Of a stretch of 64,000 nt of DNA, positions 32,140 through 39,144 are shown piece by piece; position 1 is the stretch's first letter; each line of letters opens with the position of its first letter. This DNA comes from Streptomyces sp. DG1A-41 (GTDB lineage Bacteria; Actinomycetota; Actinomycetes; Streptomycetales; Streptomycetaceae), in the NCBI RefSeq assembly GCF_037055355.1, contig NZ_CP146350.1:4983001-5047000 (forward strand). The letters run 5' to 3'. Under the pieces are notes generated by a model. That model did not search any database. It was not told where the DNA came from and saw only the letters and a program-made list of their open reading frames with translations. Made by a program: the position numbers and the translations under genes.

Positions 32140-32210
32140 TGGATCGTGTCGGATTTGAACCGCGACTCCTCCTTGCAAGGGAGGCGTGTTACCGCTACAC
32201 CACACAACCC
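32140..32210 (-). tRNA. tRNA-Ala (TGC), atypical T stem
   Basis: Anticodon stem CCTCC/GGAGG with loop CTTGCAA is perfect. The T arm (around TTCAAAT) pairs poorly and the exact ends are uncertain by one or two bases. It may be a divergent or decaying gene. Confidence 0.7.
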
Positions 32211-32214
32211 GAAG

Positions 32215-32287
32215 CGCTTCCTACCGGATTCGAACCGGCAGCCTTCCGCTCGACAGGCGGGCGCTCTGACCGTTGAGCTAAGGAAGC
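32215..32287 (-). tRNA. tRNA-Asp (GTC)
   Basis: Acceptor GCTTCCT/AGGAAGC, anticodon loop CTGTCGA, T arm GCCGG-TTCGAAT-CCGGT, discriminator G. Confidence 0.88.
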
Positions 32288-32290
32288 ATG

Positions 32291-32361
32291 GGCGCGTTAC
32301 GGGATTCGAACCCGTGTTACCTCCGGGCAGGAGGAGTCCTGAGCCACTAGACGAAACGCGC
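32291..32361 (-). tRNA. tRNA, probably Gly (GCC)
   Basis: Acceptor GCGCGTT/AACGCGC and T arm ACGGG-TTCGAAT-CCCGT are clear. The anticodon arm is best read as CCTC-CTGCCCG-GAGG, giving anticodon GCC with an unusual C at position 37 and a short variable loop. Isotype therefore uncertain. Confidence 0.65.
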
Positions 32362-32417
32362 GTCCCTTCGGCCACCTGATCAAGGCGACTTGCCGGGACA
32401 GGGGAGCTACCCCACTG

Positions 32418-32492
32418 TTGACCATCCAGGATTCGAACCTAGGACCCCCGCCTTATCAGGGCGGTGCTCTAACCGGGCTGAGCTAATGGCCA
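32418..32492 (-). tRNA. tRNA-Ile (GAT)
   Basis: 75-nt cloverleaf, acceptor TGGCCAT/ATGGTCA, anticodon stem CCGCC/GGCGG with loop CTGATAA, T arm CTAGG-TTCGAAT-CCTGG. Confidence 0.9.
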
Positions 32493-32580
32493 AAGAACAG
32501 GTGCACGCCGCCTAAGTCGCGCTTTAAGCCCTCAGGAAAGGGCGCCTGTCTCTCCCGTGTTACTCGGCACGGGTACCTCG

Positions 32581-32654
32581 TCGACCCCACTGGATTCGAA
32601 CCAGTGACCTCCGGGATTTCACTCCGGTGCTCTACGCGACTGAGCTAGAGGCCG
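32581..32654 (-). tRNA. tRNA-Phe (GAA)
   Basis: Acceptor CGGCCTC/GGGGTCG, anticodon region CCGGA-GTGAAAT-CCCGG with an A-C mismatch closing the loop, T arm ACTGG-TTCGAAT-CCAGT. Promoter-proximal gene of the cluster, directly after the HNH gene. Confidence 0.82.
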
Positions 32655-32996
32655 TTACTGCTTCCGCCGTTCCTGGGCGGTCTTCTCTGCATGGCAGTGC
32701 CGACAGAGCGTCTGAGCGTTGTCGAGCGTCCAGGTACCGCCCTGGGCGATGGGGACGACGTGATCGACCTCCAGGCCGTCACGCTCACCGCAGCAGACGC
32801 AGGTGAACTGATCACGAGCGAGGGCCTGTGGTCTGATGCGGCGATCCCACTGCCGGCGGGCAGCGTCCCGGAGCTGGTTCCTCGCGCTTGTGCGTGACCA
32901 AGCCCTCTCGGGCGGTGCATGGGCGGCGCATTTGCCAAACCGGACCGTCCGTTTAGGGCACCCTGCAACGAGGCAGATGGACGCAGCTCGCGGCAT
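32655..32996 (-). CDS. HNH endonuclease, packaging-associated type (113 aa)
   Basis: ATG at 32996. An N-terminal zinc knuckle (CLVAGCPKRTVRFGKCAAH) is followed by the HNH core: CVCCGERDGLEVDHVVPIAQGG, NAQTLCRHCH. Such HNH proteins work with the terminase at cos sites in many siphoviruses. Here it is separated from the terminase genes by the tRNA cluster. The stop abuts the tRNA-Phe 5' end. Confidence 0.88.
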   Translation of the reverse strand: MPRAASICLVAGCPKRTVRFGKCAAHAPPERAWSRTSARNQLRDAARRQWDRRIRPQALARDQFTCVCCGERDGLEVDHVVPIAQGGTWTLDNAQTLCRHCHAEKTAQERRKQ

Positions 32997-33471
32997 ACCG
33001 GCCCCCCTGTTCGCTCACGTGTTCGAACGCCTACGCGCAGCTCTGGACGCTCTTTTTGCGCCAATGGCTTGGTGGTGGCCTCGGAGGCTTCTGGTCTGGC
33101 GCCGAGGCCACCGCCCCATCCGGCTCTCTACCTGGGCCGCATTCGGCCAACAGGGAGACTCAACGGCGGGGCAAGATTGTCACTTAGGCAACAACAGTCA
33201 GTTGCCAAACAGTAAACAGCACGCTTGGTCTGTTACTCTAAGTGAGAGTTGGATGACTCATTCTGATGACTAGTCTTGTCCTTGACTCTCACTATGTATG
33301 TACGTGTCCTGTCGGCCCATGTGGGACGGCAGGGGCGTAGGGTGAGACCTGGATCACAGTGACTTGAATAAGCGGTGTAGGACGGCCATGGGGGCCGGTA
33401 GAGTGCCCGTACGCTCCCCGCTTCCTACCCGGTGGAGGTCACTGCCCAGTCAAGCGGATCGGATTGAGGAC
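32997..33471. promoter_or_regulatory. Divergent control region, likely late/right-arm promoters and possible cos
   Basis: Lies between the minus-strand HNH/late transcripts and the plus-strand HTH gene. It contains GGCAAC-N8-GTTGCC (33187-33206), CTCT-AAGTG-AGAG (about 33237), repeated ATGACT words (33253 and 33266), and a near-palindromic hairpin CCTGTC...GGCAGG (33308-33333). AT-rich relative to its surroundings. No individual promoter is convincing by eye. Confidence 0.5.
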
Positions 33472-33966
33472 ATGCGGCCATCGCTTCTTCCAGATAACTC
33501 GGAACTCCTTGTCATGGAAGCCGCCGGCATGACTCATCAGGAAATCGCTGACATCTATGGCGTTACGCGCCAGGCCGTCACCAAGCGCTTCAACCTGGAT
33601 ATGGGCGAATACAAGCGCGGGCGCCTTCAGGATGTCACCAAGGCTCTCCCTTGGGATTTGGCGGCCCATCCGGCCAAGAGCAAGTTGAAGGACCAAGAGT
33701 CCTTCTTGGGGTTGCGGGCATTCCTTCGGGCGAAGCTCGGTATCACTCTGTCGGACAGGTCTAAGCAGGCGCTCAGGGCCTTCCTGAACCACATCATGTC
33801 TGGAGAGGTGCTCACCCTGGACGACGCCCAGGGCGCCCGCTACGTCCGCCGTGACGTTCGCGACATCCCCGACCTGGTGATTCGGTGGCCTGAGGACGTG
33901 CCTCGGGACGACCGGATGGGGCTCTTCCGCTTGAGCCCAGCTCAGCAGACCTCAGTAGCTAGCTGA
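33472..33966 (+). CDS. Helix-turn-helix regulator (164 aa)
   Basis: Start chosen at ATG 33472 (MRPSLLPDNSELLVMEAAG), with TTGAGGA upstream. Residues ~14-38 (AAGMTHQEIADIYGVTRQAV) are a clear helix-turn-helix of the sigma/Xre-like kind. The remaining ~125 residues have no known domain. Located at the head of the right arm, next to palindromic sites, so it may be the repressor, a Cro-like switch or an activator of the late or replication operons. Confidence 0.7.
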   Translation: MRPSLLPDNSELLVMEAAGMTHQEIADIYGVTRQAVTKRFNLDMGEYKRGRLQDVTKALPWDLAAHPAKSKLKDQESFLGLRAFLRAKLGITLSDRSKQALRAFLNHIMSGEVLTLDDAQGARYVRRDVRDIPDLVIRWPEDVPRDDRMGLFRLSPAQQTSVAS

Positions 33967-34049
33967 CAAGATCGTCAACAGTATCGGGCCCAAACAGGCG
34001 TTGACCTGCGAGGGCCTCTTTTGGTTGTACGCCCAACGAACGCGCTTGC

Positions 34050-34065
34050 TGTGACCTCAGTCACA
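34050..34065. promoter_or_regulatory. Perfect palindrome TGTGACCTCAGTCACA
   Basis: Six-base perfect arms with a four-base spacer, about 14 bp upstream of a probable -35 box (34079). Likely an operator for control of the right-arm promoter. Confidence 0.6.
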
Positions 34066-34078
34066 TCCGTTTTCACGT

Positions 34079-34106
34079 TTGCTTCACACGATTTGCAACG
34101 TACTCT
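34079..34106 (+). promoter_or_regulatory. Probable right-arm promoter
   Basis: TTGCTT at 34079 and TACTCT at 34101 with 16-bp spacing, in an AT-rich stretch. It would drive the replication genes starting at 34164. Confidence 0.5.
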
Positions 34107-34163
34107 CAGATCACGAACGGGCCGCCGCACAGCCGTTCGAAGCACGAGGTACGGGGAGCGGGT

Positions 34164-34511
34164 GTGCTGATGGTCCTGGGGGGTGTGGTCTCTCGGTGGG
34201 CAACTCGAAGCGAGCTGCGAGACGCGATGAGGACAGCCCTGCCCATTGCGCGGGCTGAGGCGTACCGCTCTGAGGCGCTGCGCATCCTGCGCGTAGCTAC
34301 GAAGACGGTGGGGACCTACTACGTGGTCACCGAAGCCGACTCGCTGTTTCCAGAGGACGAGTTGGCACTTCACGGGCTTGACCGTGAGCTGCTGGGGCCC
34401 TGGCGAAACCGGGTTGTGGAATCTCGGTTCTTCGATCACCCTCACAAATGGTTTCCACTATCCGAGCACTTTCATGTGCACCTGGTGCACCCGGAGGTGC
34501 GTCCCGTCTAG
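34164..34511 (+). CDS. Hypothetical protein (115 aa)
   Basis: GTG at 34164 follows GGGGAG at six bases; an ATG two codons later is an alternative. The C-terminal half (LFPEDELALHGLDRELLGPWRN...FPLSEHFHVHLVHPE) is His-rich. No family recognised. First gene after the probable promoter at 34079. Confidence 0.55.
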   Translation: MLMVLGGVVSRWATRSELRDAMRTALPIARAEAYRSEALRILRVATKTVGTYYVVTEADSLFPEDELALHGLDRELLGPWRNRVVESRFFDHPHKWFPLSEHFHVHLVHPEVRPV

Positions 34512-34519
34512 GGGGTTCA

Positions 34520-35317
34520 TTGACTGACAGGTTTGCCAAGGTGGCCACGATGACTCGCAGCGTGAGTCAGGCCGAGCAGTATCTAGACAAGTGCCCGAAG
34601 CAGTACGAGCTACAGCGGGTCCGGGGAGTCACTCCGAGGCCCGCTGCTTGGTCTCATCAGGGAACCGCCTTCCATTCGGCTATCGAGAAGTTCGAGGAAG
34701 GCGGCCGACGACTCACCGCGGATCAGGTCGCAGATCTCTTCCACGGGGAGTACACAGCCCTTGTGAACAAGAGCCTCGAAAGGGAGCCTAACCTTGACCA
34801 CTGGCTGACCGCCGGCACCGATGGCCAATCGGACATCGAGGGCCGCTATGTGCTGGGCATGACCCAGACGCGGGCTTATGTCGAGTGGGCACAGAAGGCT
34901 GAGCCAGTGATCTGGAAGGACCCCGAAGGTAAGCCCGGCATCGAAAGGCACTTGACGGCCAAGATCGGTGATGTCACCGTTCAGGGCTACGTAGACCAGC
35001 TCCTAGAACGGCCAGACGGTTCGGTCAGAGTCAGAGACCTGAAAACAGGTTCAACGAAGTCGAAGTTCCAGCTCAAGACATACGGTGTCTTGGTACGGAA
35101 AGTGTTGGGGGTGGAAGTCAATGATGCGGACTGGTACATGGCCAAGACGGGCGGACCGTCGAGGCCCGTAGACCTCACCGAGGTCACCGAGGACGCCGTA
35201 GCAGAAAGATTCGCGGAGCTGGACCAGGGCGTTAAGGCGGGTAACTTCCCCCCACGCCCGGGATTTCACTGCCGCTTCTGTGACGTTGCGTATGCGTGTT
35301 CCTCGCGTCGGAAGTGA
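34520..35317 (+). CDS. RecB-like PD-(D/E)XK exonuclease (265 aa)
   Basis: TTG at 34520 follows AGGGGG; ATG 34550 (MTRSVSQAEQYLDKCP) is a possible alternative. SVSQAEQYLDKCPKQYELQR is the N-terminal motif of the Cas4/RecB-like nuclease family. The active-site region reads VRVRDLKTGS (D and K; near residue 195), and C-terminal cysteines (HCRFCDVAYAC) may bind an Fe-S cluster or zinc. A role in phage recombination or DNA end processing is expected. A terminator follows. Confidence 0.85.
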   Translation: MTDRFAKVATMTRSVSQAEQYLDKCPKQYELQRVRGVTPRPAAWSHQGTAFHSAIEKFEEGGRRLTADQVADLFHGEYTALVNKSLEREPNLDHWLTAGTDGQSDIEGRYVLGMTQTRAYVEWAQKAEPVIWKDPEGKPGIERHLTAKIGDVTVQGYVDQLLERPDGSVRVRDLKTGSTKSKFQLKTYGVLVRKVLGVEVNDADWYMAKTGGPSRPVDLTEVTEDAVAERFAELDQGVKAGNFPPRPGFHCRFCDVAYACSSRRK

Positions 35318-35370
35318 AATGCCGTTGCTCATTTCAGCGACCATGGCATATGGTGAAAGCAGCAGGACGG

Positions 35371-35390
35371 GCCCCGGAGGGGCTTTTTTT
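35371..35390 (+). terminator. Intrinsic terminator after the RecB-like gene
   Basis: GCCCC-GGA-GGGGC followed by a run of T. Ten bases downstream begins copy 3 of the 17-bp motif, suggesting a new transcription unit starts there. Confidence 0.88.
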
Positions 35391-35399
35391 AACCCCAGT

Positions 35400-35416
35400 A
35401 AGTTGCCTCCTGGGAT
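35400..35416 (+). repeat. 17-bp phage motif AAGTTGCCTCCTGGGAT, copy 3
   Basis: Exact copy, preceded by AGT as in copy 5. Lies between the terminator at 35371 and the helicase gene at 35456. Confidence 0.8.
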
Positions 35417-35455
35417 CAAAGCCGGGTTCGATGAACGGGAAAGGAAGGTGAGCCG

Positions 35456-36289
35456 ATGTTCAGCCTTGCTCAGTCGGTAAGGATTCGCGGGGCAGCAGGT
35501 GAGCCGATCCCTAACACGTTCAAGTCACTCAAGCGGCTGGAGGTGGAGTTCCGCCGCGCGGAGCTGTCTCTAGTCGTTGCCGGCCCCGGCACTGGAAAGA
35601 GCCTCTTTGCTCTCTTCCTGGCGATGATGGCAAACGTCCCTGTCCTGTACTTCTCGGCTGACTCCAGCTCCGCAACTCAGGTGGCCAGGGCTACGGCCAT
35701 GATCACCGGTGAGGACGCGAAAGAAGTCAAGCAAGCCTTGACCGAAGGTGATTTCTCGGAGTACGAGAGCGCCCTAGGTAAAAGGTGGTGGACGCGCTTC
35801 AACTTCTCCGCCAAGCCCACGCAAAAGGAAATAGAGCTGCACCTCTTGTGCTATCTGGAGGTCTACGGATGCACACCACACCTGCTAGTGGTCGACAACG
35901 TTACGAACGTGGACACCGGGGCCGTGGGCGATGCAGAGAGCTACACGTTTGGGCTGGAGGGCCTGTGCGAATATCTGTCAGAAATGGCGAGGGCGACGAA
36001 CGCTCACGTCCTCGGTCTCCACCATGTGACCGGGCCGCATTCGGACGGCCTGACGCCCATTCCGCTTAGCGGAGTGAAGGGGCAGGTGCATCGTGTGCCT
36101 GCCCTCATCCTGACCATGCACAAGGAGGTTGACGGAATGAACTCCCGCATCCTCAACGTGTCTCCGGTCAAGAACCGAGAAGGATTCGAAGATTCCTCAG
36201 GCGGGACCTTCGCGAGCTTCCGACTCAACCGCTCAACTCTGCGGTTGGAGGAGCTTGACGAGGAGCTTCCGGATTCTTTCGCTGCTTAA
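35456..36289 (+). CDS. DnaB/RecA-like replicative helicase ATPase (277 aa)
   Basis: ATG at 35456 after AAGGAAGG. RecA-type ATPase core: Walker A GPGTGKS (residues ~43-49), VLYFSADSSSATQVARA, Walker B LLVVDNV (~140), and the H-H loop LGLHHVTGP (~183). Shorter than cellular DnaB and lacking its N-terminal domain. Family knowledge suggests a hexameric helicase loading at the phage origin, with the primase encoded at 37816-38737. Confidence 0.82.
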   Translation: MFSLAQSVRIRGAAGEPIPNTFKSLKRLEVEFRRAELSLVVAGPGTGKSLFALFLAMMANVPVLYFSADSSSATQVARATAMITGEDAKEVKQALTEGDFSEYESALGKRWWTRFNFSAKPTQKEIELHLLCYLEVYGCTPHLLVVDNVTNVDTGAVGDAESYTFGLEGLCEYLSEMARATNAHVLGLHHVTGPHSDGLTPIPLSGVKGQVHRVPALILTMHKEVDGMNSRILNVSPVKNREGFEDSSGGTFASFRLNRSTLRLEELDEELPDSFAA

Positions 36290-36290
36290 T

Positions 36291-36307
36291 AAGTTGCCTC
36301 CTGGGAT
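36291..36307 (+). repeat. 17-bp phage motif AAGTTGCCTCCTGGGAT, copy 4
   Basis: Begins two bases after the helicase stop codon. With TTGCCT as -35, a 17-bp spacing leads to TACGTT (36316-36321), just before the ATG at 36327. This is the copy that looks most like a promoter. Confidence 0.8.
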
Positions 36308-36326
36308 CGAAGGGCGTACGTTGAAA

Positions 36327-36680
36327 ATGGAAAGCACGGCAAAGGTTCAGAGCATCCGGGGCGGCTTCAAGGCCGAGCGTGAGTTTGGCTTCGCCCTCGC
36401 AGAGCGGTTCAAGACGACGGACCTGGACCTTTCGGGGGTGGACACCGAAGGTGTTGCCCTGGTCATCGAGATCGGGGACCCTCGGCGTCTGAATCTCCAC
36501 CAGCTTTCCCGGGTTCTCGTGGGGGCCGCCAAGGGCGGAGTGAAGACGGCAGTCATCCACTTTCCCAGCAAGGGACTGGCGACGGCTGTGCCGCTCTTCA
36601 ACCTCTTCGCCATGGTGGACGAGAACTCTCGACTCAAGGAAATGCGCAAGCTGGAGGCGGCCATAAGGACGGGGGTCTAA
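36327..36680 (+). CDS. Hypothetical protein (117 aa), probably leaderless
   Basis: ATG at 36327 (MESTAKVQSIRGGFKAERE) has no Shine-Dalgarno but lies right behind a putative -10 box. The protein has a compact alpha/beta pattern (EGVALVIEIGDPRRLNLHQL, GGVKTAVIHFPSKG). It may be a small nuclease-like or regulatory fold; no family recognised. Its stop overlaps the next start (TAATG). Confidence 0.6.
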   Translation: MESTAKVQSIRGGFKAEREFGFALAERFKTTDLDLSGVDTEGVALVIEIGDPRRLNLHQLSRVLVGAAKGGVKTAVIHFPSKGLATAVPLFNLFAMVDENSRLKEMRKLEAAIRTGV

Positions 36681-37135
36681 TGGCCGTAACCCGTAAGGGG
36701 TTCCGGGAGTGCACGAAGTGCGGGAAGAGCAGAGCTGAGAGGTTCTTCACCTCGTCTCGGGGGAAGGTCTGCTCTTCCTGCCGCAAGGCAAACCGCCGGC
36801 AGGCTGCTCGAAACGCTCGCATCCAAGCGACGTACGGGCTATCTGCCGAGGAATACCAACGCCTCTTTGAGGCGCAGGGCGGCAGATGTGCCATCTGCCA
36901 AGAGACACGCAAAACCAATTTGGCCGTGGACCACTGTCACAAGACAGAGGCGGTTCGCGGCCTCCTTTGTGCCCGCTGCAATGGGCAGCTCCTAGCGCGG
37001 GGGGCTAGGGACCGCCCGGATGTGCTGCGGCGGGCCGCTGATTACCTGGAGGACTTTCCGGCCTGGAGAGTCCTTGGACCGAGATACACCCACGACAAAG
37101 GGGAAACCAATGGCGAAGGCAGCGACCGCGACTAA
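36680..37135 (+). CDS. Recombination endonuclease VII (HNH, 151 aa)
   Basis: A first zinc pair (CTKCGKS, CSSCRKA) and the Endonuclease_7 core: YGLSAEEYQRLFEAQGGRCAIC (residues ~52-73), LAVDHCHKT and GLLCARCN. The family resolves Holliday junctions and trims branched DNA during phage recombination and packaging. Full length. Confidence 0.92.
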   Translation: MAVTRKGFRECTKCGKSRAERFFTSSRGKVCSSCRKANRRQAARNARIQATYGLSAEEYQRLFEAQGGRCAICQETRKTNLAVDHCHKTEAVRGLLCARCNGQLLARGARDRPDVLRRAADYLEDFPAWRVLGPRYTHDKGETNGEGSDRD

Positions 37136-37355
37136 GACCGTCGTTGAGGAGACCGTGACCCTCACTCTCTCCAAGGAAGAGGCCGAGGTCGTCATGACCC
37201 TGGCGGGAAGCGTCACGGGCAGCTCGGAGACCTCTCCGCGCAAGCACGCCGACTCCGTCTATTACGCGCTCAGCGCCGAGGGCCTTACGGCGCGCTACCG
37301 CCGACACCTGGACGGCATGCGCTTCCTGGATCAGCCGAAGTCGCGCACCTGGTAG
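37110..37355 (+). CDS. Hypothetical protein, paralogue of the 37399 gene (81 aa)
   Basis: ATG at 37110 (MAKAATATKTVVEETVTLTL) after AAAGGGGAAA; it overlaps the end of the endonuclease gene. Shares with the next gene the pattern VTLTLSxEEAExxMxxxxxxxG plus a His/Ser-Pro-Arg segment, so the two arose by duplication. Function unknown. Confidence 0.6.
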   Translation: MAKAATATKTVVEETVTLTLSKEEAEVVMTLAGSVTGSSETSPRKHADSVYYALSAEGLTARYRRHLDGMRFLDQPKSRTW

Positions 37356-37398
37356 TCCCGCGTCGTCCCTCACCGAACCAAACACCTAAGGAATAGCC

Positions 37399-37692
37399 AT
37401 GGCTGAGGCCACCAAGAAGACTCGTACCGTCTCGAAGGACTTCGTGACGCTCACCCTTTCCATTGAGGAAGCCGAAACCCTCATGGCAGTGGGCGCGAAG
37501 ATCGGCGGTGACCGCGAGGACAGCCCGCGGGCGCACTACGAGGCCATTGTGCGCGCTCTGAGCAGGGCAGGCGTCCGGGATTTCACGGCCTCCGGCGCAC
37601 ACCCCTACAAGCACCTCAACCGTAACGCTCCCGGCTTGATGTTCACCAGCAAGCCGCAGACCAACGCCAACGGCCTTTTCTACGGCTTCTGA
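37399..37692 (+). CDS. Hypothetical protein, paralogue of the 37110 gene (97 aa)
   Basis: ATG at 37399 after CTAAGGAATAGCC. DFVTLTLSIEEAETLMAVGAKIGG aligns with the neighbouring paralogue, and DSPRAHYEAIVRALSRAGV matches its TSPRKHADSVYYALSAEGL. Tandem duplicates with diverged C-termini. Unknown function. Confidence 0.62.
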   Translation: MAEATKKTRTVSKDFVTLTLSIEEAETLMAVGAKIGGDREDSPRAHYEAIVRALSRAGVRDFTASGAHPYKHLNRNAPGLMFTSKPQTNANGLFYGF

Positions 37693-37853
37693 TGAGTGAG
37701 GAGCGTACGGGCTCTGACCCGTCCTACTCGCGTCAGTGGCGCGGCAATTACCACATGTGGCAGGCCGCAGCCCGCAAGTACGAATTCCCGGTGACGCGCT
37801 ACAAGGTGGGTCCCAATGGTGAGCGACAGCTCATCGAGACCGCCAATCGCTAG
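37692..37853 (+). CDS. Small hypothetical protein (53 aa)
   Basis: ATG at 37692 overlaps the upstream stop (TGATG). The 53-codon frame MSEERTGSDPSYSRQWRGNY ends at 37853, inside the start of the CHC2 gene. It looks coding by position, coupling and composition. Unknown function. Confidence 0.5.
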   Translation: MSEERTGSDPSYSRQWRGNYHMWQAAARKYEFPVTRYKVGPNGERQLIETANR

Positions 37854-38217
37854 AGTCCTCGCCCACTACTACGGGTTTGAGGCGAAGGCCGCGAGGGGGC
37901 GAGTGAAAATCGCTTGCCCCCTCCCTTCGCATCCCGACTCTAATCCTTCAGCGTCGGTGGATCTCGATAGAAACCGATGGAATTGCTTTGCATGCAATCT
38001 GTCGGAAGACTCATACGCCGTAATCATGAGGGAGGAAAGTATTGGCTTCACTGAAGCCAAAGAACGCGCATATACCCAATTCGGTGGGGACAGCGAAGCG
38101 GTATCACGAGACGTACAAGGGGAGTCCGGCCGAGGAGTACATAGCGGCTCGGGGCCTCGGGGAGGTCGCAGCCAGCTTCGGCCTGGGCTTCGTGGCTTCG
38201 GCTCAACCTGGTCATGA
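37816..38217 (+). CDS. DNA primase, CHC2 zinc-finger part (133 aa)
   Basis: The N-terminal ~75 residues are a CHC2 zinc finger: VLAHYYGFEAKAARGRVKIACPLPSHPDSNPSASV and WNCFACN provide the Cys/His ligands. The C-terminal ~35 residues are Gly/Ser/Arg-rich and lie in the region overlapping the TOPRIM gene, probably not meaningful. Primase recognition domain that works with the next gene. ATG 37816 or GTG 37819 may be the start. Confidence 0.82.
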   Translation: MVSDSSSRPPIARVLAHYYGFEAKAARGRVKIACPLPSHPDSNPSASVDLDRNRWNCFACNLSEDSYAVIMREESIGFTEAKERAYTQFGGDSEAVSRDVQGESGRGVHSGSGPRGGRSQLRPGLRGFGSTWS

Positions 38218-38737
38218 GCGGTATGTGGGAAGCCTTTGCATCCCGTATCTCCGCCCTGCCGGCGGAGAGGACGGGGTAGCAACATGCCGCTTCCGCTGCA
38301 TCGCTGACGAGTGCGTCAAGGATGCTGACGGCCTCTACCTCTTCCAGAAGGGCGCGAAGGAGCGCCACCAGGGACACGGCAAGTACCTGAGCCTTCCGGG
38401 AGATCCTCCGAGGCTCTACAACACGCCCGCCCTGATCGAGCCCAGTCCGGCCCTGGTGGTGGTTGAAGGCGAGTTCGACACGCAGTCCTGGGCCGTTGCG
38501 GATGTGCCTGCCGTAGGGGCCCCTGGCACCGGTACGTGGCGGGACTACTGGACGCCTGCACTCCTCGGTTACGACGTGGTCTATCTGATCGCTGAGGACG
38601 AACCGGGATTGGTCTTCATGGATGGCCTGGCGGCCGATCTGCCAAACGGCAAAGTCATCAAGACCGATGGGCAGGACTCGAACCAGATCCTCGTGAACAA
38701 CGGGCCCGCAGCCCTCAGGAAAAGGATCGGCATGTGA
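38042..38737 (+). CDS. DNA primase, TOPRIM catalytic part (231 aa)
   Basis: TTG at 38042 follows GGGAGGAAAG, an excellent ribosome binding site. Contains the primase-type YKGSPAEEYIAARGL segment (~25-40) and the TOPRIM core with VVVEGEFDTQSWA (catalytic Glu, ~145-150) and YLIAEDEPG (acidic pair, ~183). It overlaps the CHC2 gene by 176 bases in the +1 frame, so primase is made as two polypeptides or joined by frameshift. Confidence 0.82.
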   Translation: MASLKPKNAHIPNSVGTAKRYHETYKGSPAEEYIAARGLGEVAASFGLGFVASAQPGHERYVGSLCIPYLRPAGGEDGVATCRFRCIADECVKDADGLYLFQKGAKERHQGHGKYLSLPGDPPRLYNTPALIEPSPALVVVEGEFDTQSWAVADVPAVGAPGTGTWRDYWTPALLGYDVVYLIAEDEPGLVFMDGLAADLPNGKVIKTDGQDSNQILVNNGPAALRKRIGM

Positions 38738-39144
38738 ACCCTGGCCAAAAGGTCGTGATCACCGCAGGGCCACACTCAGGCAAGAGAGGGCGGGTTGCCA
38801 GCAGCCGAACCCCCATCGACGCCTTCCCGTACAGCTATTACGTCAAGGTGTACGGCCCTGTTATTCGTTACGTCTGGTTCAAGGAAGGCGAAGTGAGGGC
38901 TGATCCCGTCCAGGGTGACCCGCTCGGAAAGGCCGACTCGGTCAATCACCCCGGGCATTACACCTGGCTTCCGAACGGAATCGAGGTCATAGACCTCACG
39001 GAACACATGAACTTCAACCGCGGAAACGCGGTGAAGTACATCGCCCGAGCCGGGCGGAAGAACAAAGCAACCGAGATGGAAGACCTGCGCAAAGCGCGTT
39101 GGTACATCGACCGTGAGATATCCCGAATGGAGAACACCAAGTGA
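38734..39144 (+). CDS. KOW-like domain fused to DUF3310 (136 aa)
   Basis: GTG at 38734 overlaps the preceding stop (GTGA). Residues 1-60 resemble a KOW/SH3-like barrel (GQKVVITAGPHSGKRGRVAS). Residues 70-135 match DUF3310/SaV-like proteins (VNHPGHYTWLPNGIEVIDLT, GNAVKYIARAGRKNK, DLRKARWYIDREI). DUF3310 proteins are common in phage nucleotide-metabolism and replication regions and are often annotated as nucleotide-kinase-like. Confidence 0.75.
   Translation: MNPGQKVVITAGPHSGKRGRVASSRTPIDAFPYSYYVKVYGPVIRYVWFKEGEVRADPVQGDPLGKADSVNHPGHYTWLPNGIEVIDLTEHMNFNRGNAVKYIARAGRKNKATEMEDLRKARWYIDREISRMENTK

Noticed and set aside
31744..32379. ORFs across the tRNA cluster, e.g. products with GLEPTSP or FEPVLP-like text
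   Set aside because: These come from translating tRNA genes and are a well-known artefact.
33187..33206. GGCAAC-N8-GTTGCC palindrome as another copy of the 17-bp motif
   Set aside because: Only six bases (GTTGCC) match the motif, too few to include it in the family.
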